In this document: positions 9,879 through 18,331 of the stretch, piece after piece
How positions within the stretch are numbered: position 1 is the first letter of the stretch
Layout of the letters: every line of letters starts with the position of its first letter
NCBI GenBank assembly: GCA_902604035.1
Contig: CACKXG010000003.1
Location: 1 to 54,744 of the forward strand
DNA: 54,744 nucleotides
Source: an uncultured Pelagibacteraceae bacterium
GTDB taxonomy: Bacteria; Pseudomonadota; Alphaproteobacteria; Pelagibacterales; Pelagibacteraceae
Direction of reading: 5' to 3'
The notes under the pieces: generated by a model
The model's input: the letters and a program-made list of their open reading frames with translations, nothing else
The model's database searches: none
Told to the model about the DNA's origin: nothing
Program-made: the position numbers and the translations under genes

Positions 9879-10840
9879 TGAAAGGATTTGATCAAAAATA
9901 TAAAAACTTTCCTGATTATATTCTTAAAATAACTAAACAAATTTGGGAAAACAAAGATGTTGAGTCTATTGCTCAATTTTACACTGATAATATTCCTGTT
10001 AGATCACCTTTTGGGATTACTTATGGAAATAAACCAGTAATTGATGCAACTTATGCAACATTAAAAGAGTTTCCTAACAGACAATTGCTTGGTGAAGATG
10101 TTATCTGGAATGGAAATGATGATGTGGGGTATCATTCATCTCATAGAATTTTAAGTAAAGGAACACATCTTGGAGATGGTTCATATGGTAAACCAACTAA
10201 TAAAGATATTTATTATAGAGTCATTGCTGATTGTGCGTGCAAAAATAACCAAGTTTATGATGAATGGATTGTCCGTGATCAAGGTGCAATGGTAAGACAA
10301 ATAGGATTTACGCCAAAAGAATTTGCACAAATGATTATTGAAAAGGAAGGTGGTGCTGACAAAGCACAAAAATTATTCAATTCAAGATCTGAGATGAAAT
10401 CAGATTATAAACAAGGCGTTGTGCCTGAAGAGTCTGCTGGAGGAAATTACTCAAAAATATTGAAAAATATCTTTAAAAATAAGTATGATTTTTCAGATTA
10501 TGCAAGAGCTGCAACTATCTATTGGCCTGGAAATAAAATTGGACATGGAAGAGAGGATATTGTCAAATTTTGGAATAATTTAAAAAATACTTTTAGTGAT
10601 ATAAAGTTTTCAATAGAGCATGTTGGTTATTTGGAAGAGCCAGATAAAAATCCCAAAGCGTCAATAAGATGGTTTTTAGAAGGTAATCATTCTGAAGACA
10701 CTTTAGATTTTGAAGAAAAATCAAATAAAAATATTTTTATAATGGGCATAAACCATGCAGAAATAGTTAATGGAAATGTTATAAGAGAGTGGGTTTTGTT
10801 TGATGAAGTTGCAATCTGGAAACAAATTTTAATGAAATAA
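9878..10840 (+). CDS. Tandem NTF2-like (SnoaL-like) protein
   Basis: About 320 residues with two NTF2-like domains. The first covers about 1-150 (SIAQFYTDNIPVRSPFGITYG and EWIVRDQGAMVRQIG); the second covers about 185-320 (YARAATIYWPGNKIGHGREDIVKFW, ending NGNVIREWVLFDEVAIWKQIL). The frame is open from an ATG at 9848, but the ATG at 9878 is chosen because it overlaps the cupin stop by one base (TAATG), typical of translational coupling, and begins a normal domain. Its pairing with the similar gene at 7798-8883 around a shared promoter suggests that both act on the same compound class. Reaction unknown. Confidence 0.82.
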   Translation: MKGFDQKYKNFPDYILKITKQIWENKDVESIAQFYTDNIPVRSPFGITYGNKPVIDATYATLKEFPNRQLLGEDVIWNGNDDVGYHSSHRILSKGTHLGDGSYGKPTNKDIYYRVIADCACKNNQVYDEWIVRDQGAMVRQIGFTPKEFAQMIIEKEGGADKAQKLFNSRSEMKSDYKQGVVPEESAGGNYSKILKNIFKNKYDFSDYARAATIYWPGNKIGHGREDIVKFWNNLKNTFSDIKFSIEHVGYLEEPDKNPKASIRWFLEGNHSEDTLDFEEKSNKNIFIMGINHAEIVNGNVIREWVLFDEVAIWKQILMK

Positions 10841-10843
10841 ATT

Positions 10844-11971
10844 ATGACTAAAATTAAAACAACACATGTAGGAAGTTTGCCTAGATCAAATGAATTATCT
10901 GAGCTCTTGTTTAAGAAAGATCAAAAAGAACAAATAGATTTTAATCTATTTGATAAGGTAGTTCAAAAAGATGTTAACAAGATTGTTAAAAAACAAATCG
11001 AGGTTGGAATTGATTATATAAGCGATGGTGAAATGTCTAAGATTAGTTATGCTACTTATGTTAAGGATAGAATTGACGGATTTTCTGGAGAGAGTGAGAG
11101 AAAAGCACCAAAAGATTTAGATGACTTTCCTTCTTTCAAAGAAAGAATTGCAAGAACAGGTGGGACACCAACTTACACAAGACCATGTTGTACTAGTGAA
11201 TTAAAAATTAAAGATAAAACTTCCCTAACAAAAGATATTGATAATTTTAAGCAAGCATTAGAAAAAAATAATCATAAAGATGGATTTATGAACGCTGCCT
11301 CTCCTGGTGTTATTTCAGCTTTTTTACCAAATAAATTTTATAAAAATGATGATGAGTATTTAGAAAACTTATCTAACATTATGAAAGATGAGTATGAAGA
11401 AATTACCTCAAATGGATTAAAACTTCAGTTAGATTGTCCAGATTTAGCTCTTGCTAGACACATGACTTTTAAAGATTTGTCTGAAGAAGAATTTTTAATT
11501 AGAGCTGAAAAACAAATAGAATGTCTAAATAATGCTATTAAAAATATCGACAGCTCTAGTATAAGACTACATATTTGTTGGGGAAATTATGAAGGACCTC
11601 ATCTACATGATATTTCTTTAGAAAAGATAATGCCAATTGCATTGAAAGCTAATGTACAGACTTATTTAATTGAGTCATCTAATCCAAGACATTCTCATGA
11701 GTGGCAAATTTTTGAAAATTTAAAAATTCCAAGTGACAAAATAATTGCCCCAGGTGTAATAGATTCTACAACAAATTTTGTAGAACATTCCGAAGTTGTA
11801 AAGAATAGAATTTTAACTTTTTCTAAAGTCATTGATGCTGAACAATTATTGGCTGGAACTGACTGTGGTTTTAGTACTTTTGCTGGCTTTGGAAATGTTG
11901 ATGAAAATATTGTTTATAAGAAGCTAGAGTCTTTGGTACTTGGCGCAGAACTTGCGTCAAAAGTGATTTAA
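10844..11971 (+). CDS. MetE-core-like zinc-dependent methyl/alkyl transferase (methionine synthase II family)
   Basis: 375 residues, matching only the C-terminal catalytic barrel of cobalamin-independent methionine synthase. It opens with the family motif THVGSLPRS. All four zinc-site positions seem present: His243 and Cys245 in LHICWGN, Glu277 in YLIESSN and Cys341 in GTDCGFST. The N-terminal folate-binding half of full MetE is absent, so it is unlikely to be a standard methionine synthase. Stand-alone relatives include archaeal core MetE and epoxyalkane:coenzyme M transferase-like enzymes. It starts three bases after the NTF2-like gene. Demethylation or thiol-dependent cleavage of the imported substrate is plausible but inferred. 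Confidence 0.85.
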   Translation: MTKIKTTHVGSLPRSNELSELLFKKDQKEQIDFNLFDKVVQKDVNKIVKKQIEVGIDYISDGEMSKISYATYVKDRIDGFSGESERKAPKDLDDFPSFKERIARTGGTPTYTRPCCTSELKIKDKTSLTKDIDNFKQALEKNNHKDGFMNAASPGVISAFLPNKFYKNDDEYLENLSNIMKDEYEEITSNGLKLQLDCPDLALARHMTFKDLSEEEFLIRAEKQIECLNNAIKNIDSSSIRLHICWGNYEGPHLHDISLEKIMPIALKANVQTYLIESSNPRHSHEWQIFENLKIPSDKIIAPGVIDSTTNFVEHSEVVKNRILTFSKVIDAEQLLAGTDCGFSTFAGFGNVDENIVYKKLESLVLGAELASKVI

Positions 11972-12056
11972 TTTCCTCTTTAATTTAAACTTCGTAATAG
12001 ATATAGTTTTTGAACTTAAATTATAATTTAACAATAAATATAAAGAGAGAAAACAT

Positions 12057-13277
12057 ATGAGAAAAATACTAGTTACTTTATTGTTTCTGCTTTTTGGAAC
12101 TTCTGCTTATGCAGATTGTAACATTAAAAGTGGTTCAATAAATATTTTGGCTAATGATTTTCCTGCATTAAGAACTTTCGTTGAAACTTCTAAACAATGT
12201 AAAGGAAGTGCAGATTTTAAAGTGACACATTCATCTGAGCACAATAAAATCGCAGTGCCAGCTCTTACTGCAAATCCATCTGAATTTTCAGCTAGAATTG
12301 CAGCAAACAGTTCAATCGTTCCTTTGATGAACCAAGATTTAATTAGACCATTAGATGATCTTGTTAAAAAATATGGAAAAGGAATTCAAGACTCTCAATT
12401 AATTACAATCGATGGAAAAGTAATGGCTGTAGCGTTTATGGCTAATACTCAACATTTGTATTACAGAGAAGATGTTTTGAAAGACCTTGGTATAGCTATT
12501 CCAAAAACTTATGAGGAAGTAGTTGCAGCATCTGAAAAAATTAGAGCTTCAGGTAAAATGCAATATCCTTATGCAGCCGCATACAAAGCTGGTTGGAATT
12601 TAGCAGAGGAATTTGTGAACATGTTTATTGGTCATGGTGGTGAATTCTTTAAATCTGGAAGTGCAGAGCCTAATATAAATAATGCTAAAGGTGTTGCTAC
12701 TTTAAATATGTTAAAAAAATTATCTGAATTGAGTAACCCTGATTACTTAACTCATGATAGTGAAGCAATTAAAGTAGAATGGGAGTCTGGTAATGTTGCA
12801 TTGATGACATTATGGGCATCTAGATCAGGAACACTTTTAGATGATGAAGGTGATCCTAACATTACTAAGGCAACTAAATTAACTGGACCTGCTACTGTAG
12901 GTGGAGGAAATATTCCAGCTGCTACATTATGGTGGGATGGTTTCACACTTGCAAAAAACAGACCTGATGCAGATGCTGAGGCAACATTTAGAGCTTTAGC
13001 GCATGCAGCATCAAATAAAAAGATGGTTGCTGACGCTGCTGATCAAGCCGTTTGGTTAGTGGAAGGGTTTGTACCAGGACCAAAATCTATTGGTGTTATC
13101 GAAGCTGTAAAAATGGGAGCAAAACCATATCCAATGTTACCGCAAATGGGTTTAATGCATGGTGCATTAGGAAGTGAGATTGTTGAATTTTTACAAGGTA
13201 AAGAGTCGGCTGAACAAGCATTGAAAGATGTTGAGGCTGCTTACATTAGTAAAGCTAAAGAACAAGGCTTTCTATAA
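12057..13277 (+). CDS. Extracellular solute-binding protein, carbohydrate-type ABC transporter
   Basis: 406 residues with a Sec signal peptide (MRKILVTLLFLLFGTSAYA), so periplasmic. Family-1 binding-protein features include MAVAFMANTQHLYYRED and TLWWDGFTLAKN. Two cysteines early in the mature protein (in DCNIKSG and SKQCKGS) may form a disulfide. It follows the MetE-like gene after an 85-base gap with an AGAGAG ribosome site. It precedes two permeases and a stable hairpin. The ligand is unknown but presumably the substrate of the upstream cupin, NTF2-like and MetE-like enzymes. Confidence 0.93.
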   Translation: MRKILVTLLFLLFGTSAYADCNIKSGSINILANDFPALRTFVETSKQCKGSADFKVTHSSEHNKIAVPALTANPSEFSARIAANSSIVPLMNQDLIRPLDDLVKKYGKGIQDSQLITIDGKVMAVAFMANTQHLYYREDVLKDLGIAIPKTYEEVVAASEKIRASGKMQYPYAAAYKAGWNLAEEFVNMFIGHGGEFFKSGSAEPNINNAKGVATLNMLKKLSELSNPDYLTHDSEAIKVEWESGNVALMTLWASRSGTLLDDEGDPNITKATKLTGPATVGGGNIPAATLWWDGFTLAKNRPDADAEATFRALAHAASNKKMVADAADQAVWLVEGFVPGPKSIGVIEAVKMGAKPYPMLPQMGLMHGALGSEIVEFLQGKESAEQALKDVEAAYISKAKEQGFL

Positions 13278-13291
13278 AATCTAAAACTTAT

Positions 13292-13314
13292 AAGTGGGGA
13301 CTTGCTCCCCACTT
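13292..13314 (+). terminator. GC-rich hairpin after the second binding-protein gene
   Basis: AAGTGGGGA and TCCCCACTT form a perfect 9-base stem with a 5-base loop, between the binding-protein stop and the permease start. No T-run follows, so it is more likely a 3'-end stabilising or partial-termination hairpin than a complete terminator. Confidence 0.7.
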
Positions 13315-13327
13315 AATCAATATTTAA

Positions 13328-14356
13328 ATGCCTAATAAAACTTTTTTTTGGTTTTTCTTACCAACAGGCTTAGCAATGATCCTGTTTATTGGGTTACCAA
13401 TTATATCTACCGGCATTCAATCCTTTTATGCACAACATGATCAAGTAGTAAAAGAAGTAAAAAAATGTGATCCTTTTGGATGTACTGTTTCAATTGTAGT
13501 TGATAACGAGGAAACCTCAAAAATTAGAGAAGCAAAGCCTCTTGGAAAATTTAATGGTTTTGGCACTTATACTGATCGAAATCATTTAGCAGTTGATGAA
13601 ATAAAAAAATTTTGGAATGAAACTGAAAGTTTTGGTGCTTTTGTAGACCAGGTAACTAATCTCCCCTTTTATAAAGCTCTGATATTTACTTTAACTTATT
13701 GTTTGTTTGTTACACCCAATGTACTTCTCTTAGGATTTATTATTGCATTAAGTTTAAACGCAGTTGCTAGAAAAATTAGAGGACCTTTGATCTTTGGTAC
13801 AATTTTGCCAATGATTGTTACACCGTTGGTTGGATCATTGGTATTATTTTGGATGATAGATTCTCAAGGTATAATTGGAGCAAATATTCAAAATTTGATG
13901 AATGATCCATATTTATCACTTAAATCCTCAAAAACTTTAACTTGGATAACAATTATTATTTATGGTATTTGGCATCACTCCCCTTTTGCTTTTGTGGTTT
14001 TTTATGCAGCACTTCAAACAGTTCCTCAAGAACCAATTGAAGCTGCAATTATAGATGGAGCCTCAAGATTTCAAAGAATTAAACATATAGTATTACCTCA
14101 TATTTATCCTGTAGTCACATTTGTAGCTTTAATTTCTTTAATGGATAACTTTAGAGTATTTGAGCCCATTATTGGTTTTAGCGCTGAAGGAAGTGCACAA
14201 TCATTATCTTGGTTAATCTATGACAATTTAGTTAATGAGGAAGTAATATTGTTTGGTTCTGCTGCAGCTACTTCAATGATGACTATTATTGGTATAGCTA
14301 TTCTGCTAGCACCAGTGTTAATTAGAACTTGGAAAGAATTTAAAACAGCGAGATAA
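13328..14356 (+). CDS. Sugar-type ABC transporter permease (MalF-like)
   Basis: 342 residues with six or so membrane helices and the EAA loop EPIEAAIIDGASRFQRIKHIVLPHI. Between helix 1 (about 8-30) and helix 2 lies a periplasmic segment of about 75 residues carrying a close cysteine pair, CDPFGC (47 and 52), which could form a small disulfide loop. Spaced three bases from the next permease gene. It forms the inner-membrane channel with the product of 14359-15240. No ATPase gene accompanies the pair. Confidence 0.92.
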   Translation: MPNKTFFWFFLPTGLAMILFIGLPIISTGIQSFYAQHDQVVKEVKKCDPFGCTVSIVVDNEETSKIREAKPLGKFNGFGTYTDRNHLAVDEIKKFWNETESFGAFVDQVTNLPFYKALIFTLTYCLFVTPNVLLLGFIIALSLNAVARKIRGPLIFGTILPMIVTPLVGSLVLFWMIDSQGIIGANIQNLMNDPYLSLKSSKTLTWITIIIYGIWHHSPFAFVVFYAALQTVPQEPIEAAIIDGASRFQRIKHIVLPHIYPVVTFVALISLMDNFRVFEPIIGFSAEGSAQSLSWLIYDNLVNEEVILFGSAAATSMMTIIGIAILLAPVLIRTWKEFKTAR

Positions 14357-14358
14357 TT

Positions 14359-15240
14359 ATGGATTATGGACTAGATACAAAATCAACTCGTTTAAAAACT
14401 TTTAATACTATTTTTATTATTACTTGGTTGTTAATTGCTTGTTTCCCTTTTATTTGGACTTTTTGGGGATCATTTAAAGTAAGAGCAGATTTTTTCTCAA
14501 GATCAGATTGGTGGTATGCAATATCAGCATTTAATACCTTGATTGAAACAGGCGGACAATTTACAACTAATGCTTATACTCAGGCTTGGACTGAAGGCGA
14601 ATTTTGGAAAGCATCAAAAAATACAATTATAGTTACAGTATTTGTTGTAAGTATTTCTTTATTTTTAGGAACTTTAGGAGCATACGCTCTTTCAAGATCA
14701 ACTGAGAAATATGCTTTTTGGATTTTAATGGCAGCTTTAATTTTTAGAGCTATGCCACATATAACTTTAGTATCTGGATATCTTTTTCCTTTCTTTGAAT
14801 TACAAATTTGGGGAATTCTTCCAACTACAATTGTTGTTTTGGTTGCAATAAATCAACCTTTTACACTATGGTTACTCTATTCATTTTTCAAAACTGTTCC
14901 TAAAGAACTTGATGAAAGTGCTTTAATAGATGGTTGTTCGTATTTTCAAGCTTTTAGGCATATCATTATGCCTGTGATGTGGCCTGGAGTAATTACAGCA
15001 GGATTATTTAGTTTAATGTTAGCTTATAATGATTTTACGGTAACAGCATTACTTCTTAATCAAGAAAATCATACTATGGTTCCAAAAATACAAAGTTATT
15101 TAGGTACTAATCAACATGAAGGAAATTTAATGTGGGCAGTTTCTGCAGTTGTATCTGCTACTGCACCTTTATTTATGCTTGTTATGTTTTTCCAAAGACA
15201 GGTCATTAGTGGTTTAACTGCTGGAGCTGTAAAAGGTTGA
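14359..15240 (+). CDS. Sugar-type ABC transporter permease (MalG-like)
   Basis: 293 residues, a normal MalG length. The EAA loop appears as KELDESALIDGCSYFQAFRHIIMP, with Ser replacing one of the usual alanines, and the protein ends in the family-typical SGLTAGAVKG. Its TGA stop overlaps the TTG start of the HAD-like gene, so the two are probably translationally coupled. Confidence 0.93.
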   Translation: MDYGLDTKSTRLKTFNTIFIITWLLIACFPFIWTFWGSFKVRADFFSRSDWWYAISAFNTLIETGGQFTTNAYTQAWTEGEFWKASKNTIIVTVFVVSISLFLGTLGAYALSRSTEKYAFWILMAALIFRAMPHITLVSGYLFPFFELQIWGILPTTIVVLVAINQPFTLWLLYSFFKTVPKELDESALIDGCSYFQAFRHIIMPVMWPGVITAGLFSLMLAYNDFTVTALLLNQENHTMVPKIQSYLGTNQHEGNLMWAVSAVVSATAPLFMLVMFFQRQVISGLTAGAVKG

Positions 15241-15899
15241 AATATTATAAAGCATTACTTTTTGGTTCAATTGGATCTATTGTTGAAACTTCAGAAATTC
15301 AGAGAAAGTCATTCAATAAAGCATTCAAACAATATGGACTCGATTGGAATTGGACCAAGCGTGAGTATCAAAATTTATTAAGTAAATCAGGTGGCAAAGA
15401 TAGAATATCAAGATATGCCAAAAAGAAAAAAAATGAAGTTAATTCAGTATATTTAAGAAATTTAAAGACTAAAATTTTTAATAATTATCTTAGAAAAAAT
15501 CATCTTAAATTAAGGCCAGGTGTTAAAAATTTAATTTCTTTATGTAAAAAAGAAAATATTAAAATTGCATTTGTTTCATCTACATCGTTAAACAATATAA
15601 ATGCAATCTTATATTGTTTAAGAAATTCAATTAATAAAAAAGATTTTAATTTTATAGGGAATGCAAAATTAGTAAAAAAATTCAAACCTAACCCAGATAT
15701 ATACTTATTAGCACTTAAAAAACTTAAGCTTAAAGCTAATGATTGTTTAGCCATTGAAGATTCTCAAGAAAGTTTAAATTCAGCTAGGCGAGCTAGAATA
15801 AAATGTATAATTTTTCCTGGAAAATTTCATTCTTCAAAAAAATTTATTGGAGCTTATAAAAAAGTTTATCGACTTAATAAAAATATTATTTTGAGATAA
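15237..15899 (+). CDS. HAD-like protein with degenerate catalytic motif I
   Basis: 220 residues with the layout of a HAD-IA (CbbY/phosphoglucomutase-like) hydrolase. The start is a TTG at 15237 that overlaps the permease stop (TTGA). Motif I, normally DxDG, reads LFGSIGS at 8-14: both catalytic aspartates are replaced (Gly10, Ile12). Motif II Ser (FVSSTS), the motif III Lys (KFKPNP) and motif IV Glu-Asp (AIEDSQESLNSA) remain. Standard phosphoaspartate chemistry therefore looks impossible; a binding or regulatory role, or altered chemistry, is inferred. I recall similar FGSIG variants in other alphaproteobacteria, so it may be a conserved subfamily rather than decay. Confidence 0.82.
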   Translation: MKYYKALLFGSIGSIVETSEIQRKSFNKAFKQYGLDWNWTKREYQNLLSKSGGKDRISRYAKKKKNEVNSVYLRNLKTKIFNNYLRKNHLKLRPGVKNLISLCKKENIKIAFVSSTSLNNINAILYCLRNSINKKDFNFIGNAKLVKKFKPNPDIYLLALKKLKLKANDCLAIEDSQESLNSARRARIKCIIFPGKFHSSKKFIGAYKKVYRLNKNIILR

Positions 15900-16641
15900 A
15901 TTCTTTTACTAAATTATTAAATTGATCGGGCTGCTCTAAGTGAACATTATGGGCACAATCTTTAAATATTTCTAAACGGCTATTTTTAATATTTTTATTT
16001 AGTGTATCAACTTGATCAAAATTATATGAAGTATCTTTGTCACCCCATATTATAAGAGTTTCATTTTTTATATTTTTTAAATTCTCTTTACCTCTCCAAT
16101 TTTTCATTGCTAGTAATGCGTTATCAGCAGTTTCTAATGAAACATTTTTAACAGCATTTTCACAAAGAAAATAATTTTTGTCCTTATCACCTTTTACAAA
16201 CCACTTAGGAGGTACTCTAGAAAAAGAGAATCGTGCACCTTCTTTCTTAAGTTTTTCTCTTGTTTCATCCATGGTTTCAAATCTTCCTGGGATTTCTCCA
16301 ATAGATCCTGTTGCAAAACAAATTAATTTATTAACTCTATCCCCAATCAATTTTGTAATTTCTTGAACAATCATTCCTCCCATTGAATGACCAATTAAAT
16401 TGAATTTATCTATCTTTTTTTGATTTAACACATTTATAATTTCTTTAGCCATTTTATTAATAGAATCTAAAGATTTTACATTATGACTTTCTCCAAATCC
16501 TGGGAGAGCTGGGGTAATCACGCGATAATCTTTTGAAAAAAATTCTTTTTGAAAAGTCCACATTTCAGATGAACCCAGATAACCATGAACTAAAACAAAA
16601 GGAAAACCTTCACCTAAATCATCTACATAAATATCGCTCAT
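15886..16641 (-). CDS. Alpha/beta hydrolase
   Basis: 251 residues, typical alpha/beta-hydrolase length. The oxyanion region VHGYLGSS lies near residue 19, the nucleophile elbow GHSMGG contains Ser86, the acid is the Asp in WGDKDTS, and the catalytic His is in AHNVHLEQP. The full triad is present, so it should be an active esterase, lactonase or C-C hydrolase. No signal peptide. It follows the LysE gene with a 4-base overlap and its 3' end overlaps the convergent HAD-like gene by 14 bases. Substrate unknown. Confidence 0.9.
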   Translation of the reverse strand: MSDIYVDDLGEGFPFVLVHGYLGSSEMWTFQKEFFSKDYRVITPALPGFGESHNVKSLDSINKMAKEIINVLNQKKIDKFNLIGHSMGGMIVQEITKLIGDRVNKLICFATGSIGEIPGRFETMDETREKLKKEGARFSFSRVPPKWFVKGDKDKNYFLCENAVKNVSLETADNALLAMKNWRGKENLKNIKNETLIIWGDKDTSYNFDQVDTLNKNIKNSRLEIFKDCAHNVHLEQPDQFNNLVKEFISK

Positions 16642-17243
16642 AATATTTCCTTAATAATGAATAAAGTTAAAATAGACATAAAACATATAATAAAAATATT
16701 AATTACTTTCCAAATTTTTTTACTATTAGCATACTTCGATAAATAATTAGACAAATATCCTAATATAAAAAAAAATAAAAATGATGCTATAGACGCACCT
16801 ATCCCAAATAAAATTTTTTGGTTAAGTAAATAATTTTTTGAAAAATTTCCAAGAAAAAATACTGTATCAGAATAAACATGTGGATTTAAATATGTAAATC
16901 CTAAAGTTTTAAATACAATATTTAATTTTGAAATATTATTTGGCTCAGTGCTAAAATTAATATCAGAATAATGAGATTTTATTTTTTTAAAAATAAAGTG
17001 AAGTAAAAATAAAATTAAAAATAAATTTAAAATTAATTCAATTAAAGAGTTAAAATATTGATTAAAATAATGGAAAAGAAAAATACCCAAAAAAATTAAT
17101 ATCAAATCTGATATTGAGCATATTAAGCAAACAATAAATATGTGTTGTTTTTTTAAACCTTGCTCAATAACAAAAATATTCTGGGCACCTATAGCTAAGA
17201 TTAAGCTAATCCCAGTAAAGAAGCCTAATACCAGGTATTCCAT
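16638..17243 (-). CDS. LysE/ArgO-family amino-acid exporter
   Basis: 201 residues with about six hydrophobic helices. The N-terminal LGFFTGISLILAIGAQNIFVIEQGL matches the LysE/ArgO entry motif (GAQN), and TLGFTYLNPHVYSDTVFFLG matches the second conserved segment (NPHVY-D). It probably exports basic amino acids or related compounds across the inner membrane. It lies between a glyoxalase-fold gene (12-base gap) and the hydrolase gene. Confidence 0.9.
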   Translation of the reverse strand: MEYLVLGFFTGISLILAIGAQNIFVIEQGLKKQHIFIVCLICSISDLILIFLGIFLFHYFNQYFNSLIELILNLFLILFLLHFIFKKIKSHYSDINFSTEPNNISKLNIVFKTLGFTYLNPHVYSDTVFFLGNFSKNYLLNQKILFGIGASIASFLFFFILGYLSNYLSKYANSKKIWKVINIFIICFMSILTLFIIKEIL

Positions 17244-17255
17244 TAGGCTTTAAGT

Positions 17256-17666
17256 TTACTCTGGATTTGCTGTTAATGTTTTGATTTCTAGAATATTTTC
17301 GTTTGGGTCTTTAACGAAGAAAGTTTCTTGCTCGTATTTTGTTCCTTTAAATCTCAAATAAGGTTCATCGTAATACTTAGTTCCACTATCTTTTAATCTT
17401 TGTTTTAAAGCATCAAAGTCTTTTCTGGATAAATGAACACCAAAATGAGGGACAGAAACATTTCCCATATCTACATCATGTCTCTCATTGTCTAATTTAT
17501 GTTCGCTTTTATGCAAAGTTAATTCATTGCCCCAAAAATCAACATCTGCCCACTCTTGTGCCGAGTTATCTAACCTACATCCTAAAGTTTCACTGTAAAA
17601 TTTTTTTGCAACCTCTAGGTCTCCACAAGGGATAGCTAGATGAAAACAATTGGTGTTTTTGTACAT
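17256..17666 (-). CDS. VOC-superfamily (glyoxalase/bleomycin-resistance fold) protein
   Basis: 136 residues, one VOC domain of two beta-alpha-beta-beta-beta repeats: FHLAIPCGDLEVAKKFYSETLG opens the first repeat and VPHFGVHLSRKDFDALKQRL the second. Possible metal ligands are the early His (NCFHLAIP), the His in PHFGVHL and the Glu in ENILEIKTL near the C-terminus. First gene of a three-gene minus-strand operon, with an AGAGG ribosome site. Substrate not predictable. Confidence 0.88.
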   Translation of the reverse strand: MYKNTNCFHLAIPCGDLEVAKKFYSETLGCRLDNSAQEWADVDFWGNELTLHKSEHKLDNERHDVDMGNVSVPHFGVHLSRKDFDALKQRLKDSGTKYYDEPYLRFKGTKYEQETFFVKDPNENILEIKTLTANPE

Positions 17667-17746
17667 ATAAACCTCTTTAAATTGAGCAGTTAAGTACTAT
17701 ATAAGGCATATAATTTTTTAATCAACAGCAACTAAACTTAGGAAAT

Positions 17747-18331
17747 ATGAGTGATTTTTTACAATCAATAATTGATAGAGATCCAGCAGCAAAATCTAAA
17801 TTAAGTTTAATATTAACTTATCCAGGTGTTAAAGCGGTATTCTTTCATAGAATAGCTAATTTTTTTAGTACTGCAAAATTTCATTTGATTGCAAGAATCA
17901 TTTCCCAATTTTCAAGATTCTTGACAGGAATTGAAATTCATCCCAATGCAAAAATTGGAAAAAATTTATTTATCGATCATGGAATGGGAGTTGTGATTGG
18001 AGAAACATCTGAGATTGGTGACAATGTAACTATTTACCATATGGTTACATTAGGTGGAATTGCACCTAGTATAAATTCAAATGATCAACGTAATATGAAA
18101 AGACATCCTACAATAAAAGAAGATGTAGTAATTGGTTCAGGTGCACAAGTATTAGGTCCAGTAGTTGTTGGCAAAGGTGCAAGAATTGGAGCTAATGCAG
18201 TTATAACTAAAAACGTTGCAGAAAATGCTGTGATGGTTGGAATTCCTGCAAGAAGTGTTGGCATAGCTGATAGTGAATTTAAACCTTATGGAATTACACC
18301 TGACAGTGATAAAAAATCAGATAATGAATAA
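17747..18331 (+). CDS. cysE: Serine O-acetyltransferase
   Basis: 194 residues: a short helical N-terminus and a left-handed beta-helix of hexapeptide repeats ([51 protein letters not shown]). It transfers acetyl from acetyl-CoA to serine, giving O-acetylserine for cysteine synthesis. The His in FIDHGMG and the Asp-His region of the family are present. Directly coupled to the cysteine synthase gene by an 8-base overlap. Shorter than E. coli CysE, but normal for the compact SrpH/EpsC-like form. Confidence 0.93.
   Translation: MSDFLQSIIDRDPAAKSKLSLILTYPGVKAVFFHRIANFFSTAKFHLIARIISQFSRFLTGIEIHPNAKIGKNLFIDHGMGVVIGETSEIGDNVTIYHMVTLGGIAPSINSNDQRNMKRHPTIKEDVVIGSGAQVLGPVVVGKGARIGANAVITKNVAENAVMVGIPARSVGIADSEFKPYGITPDSDKKSDNE

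Noticed and set aside
10844-11971. Ordinary methionine synthase MetE
   Set aside because: Only the C-terminal half is present and no N-terminal folate domain gene is adjacent; the context is transport and unknown enzymes.
15237-15899. HAD-like gene as a decaying pseudogene
   Set aside because: The frame is intact, coupled to the permease, and motifs II-IV are conserved, so selective change of motif I is more likely than decay.
18273-18323. Earlier ATG at 18273 for cysK
   Set aside because: It would overlap cysE by 59 bases and add a non-homologous leader; the ATG at 18324 gives the normal family start.
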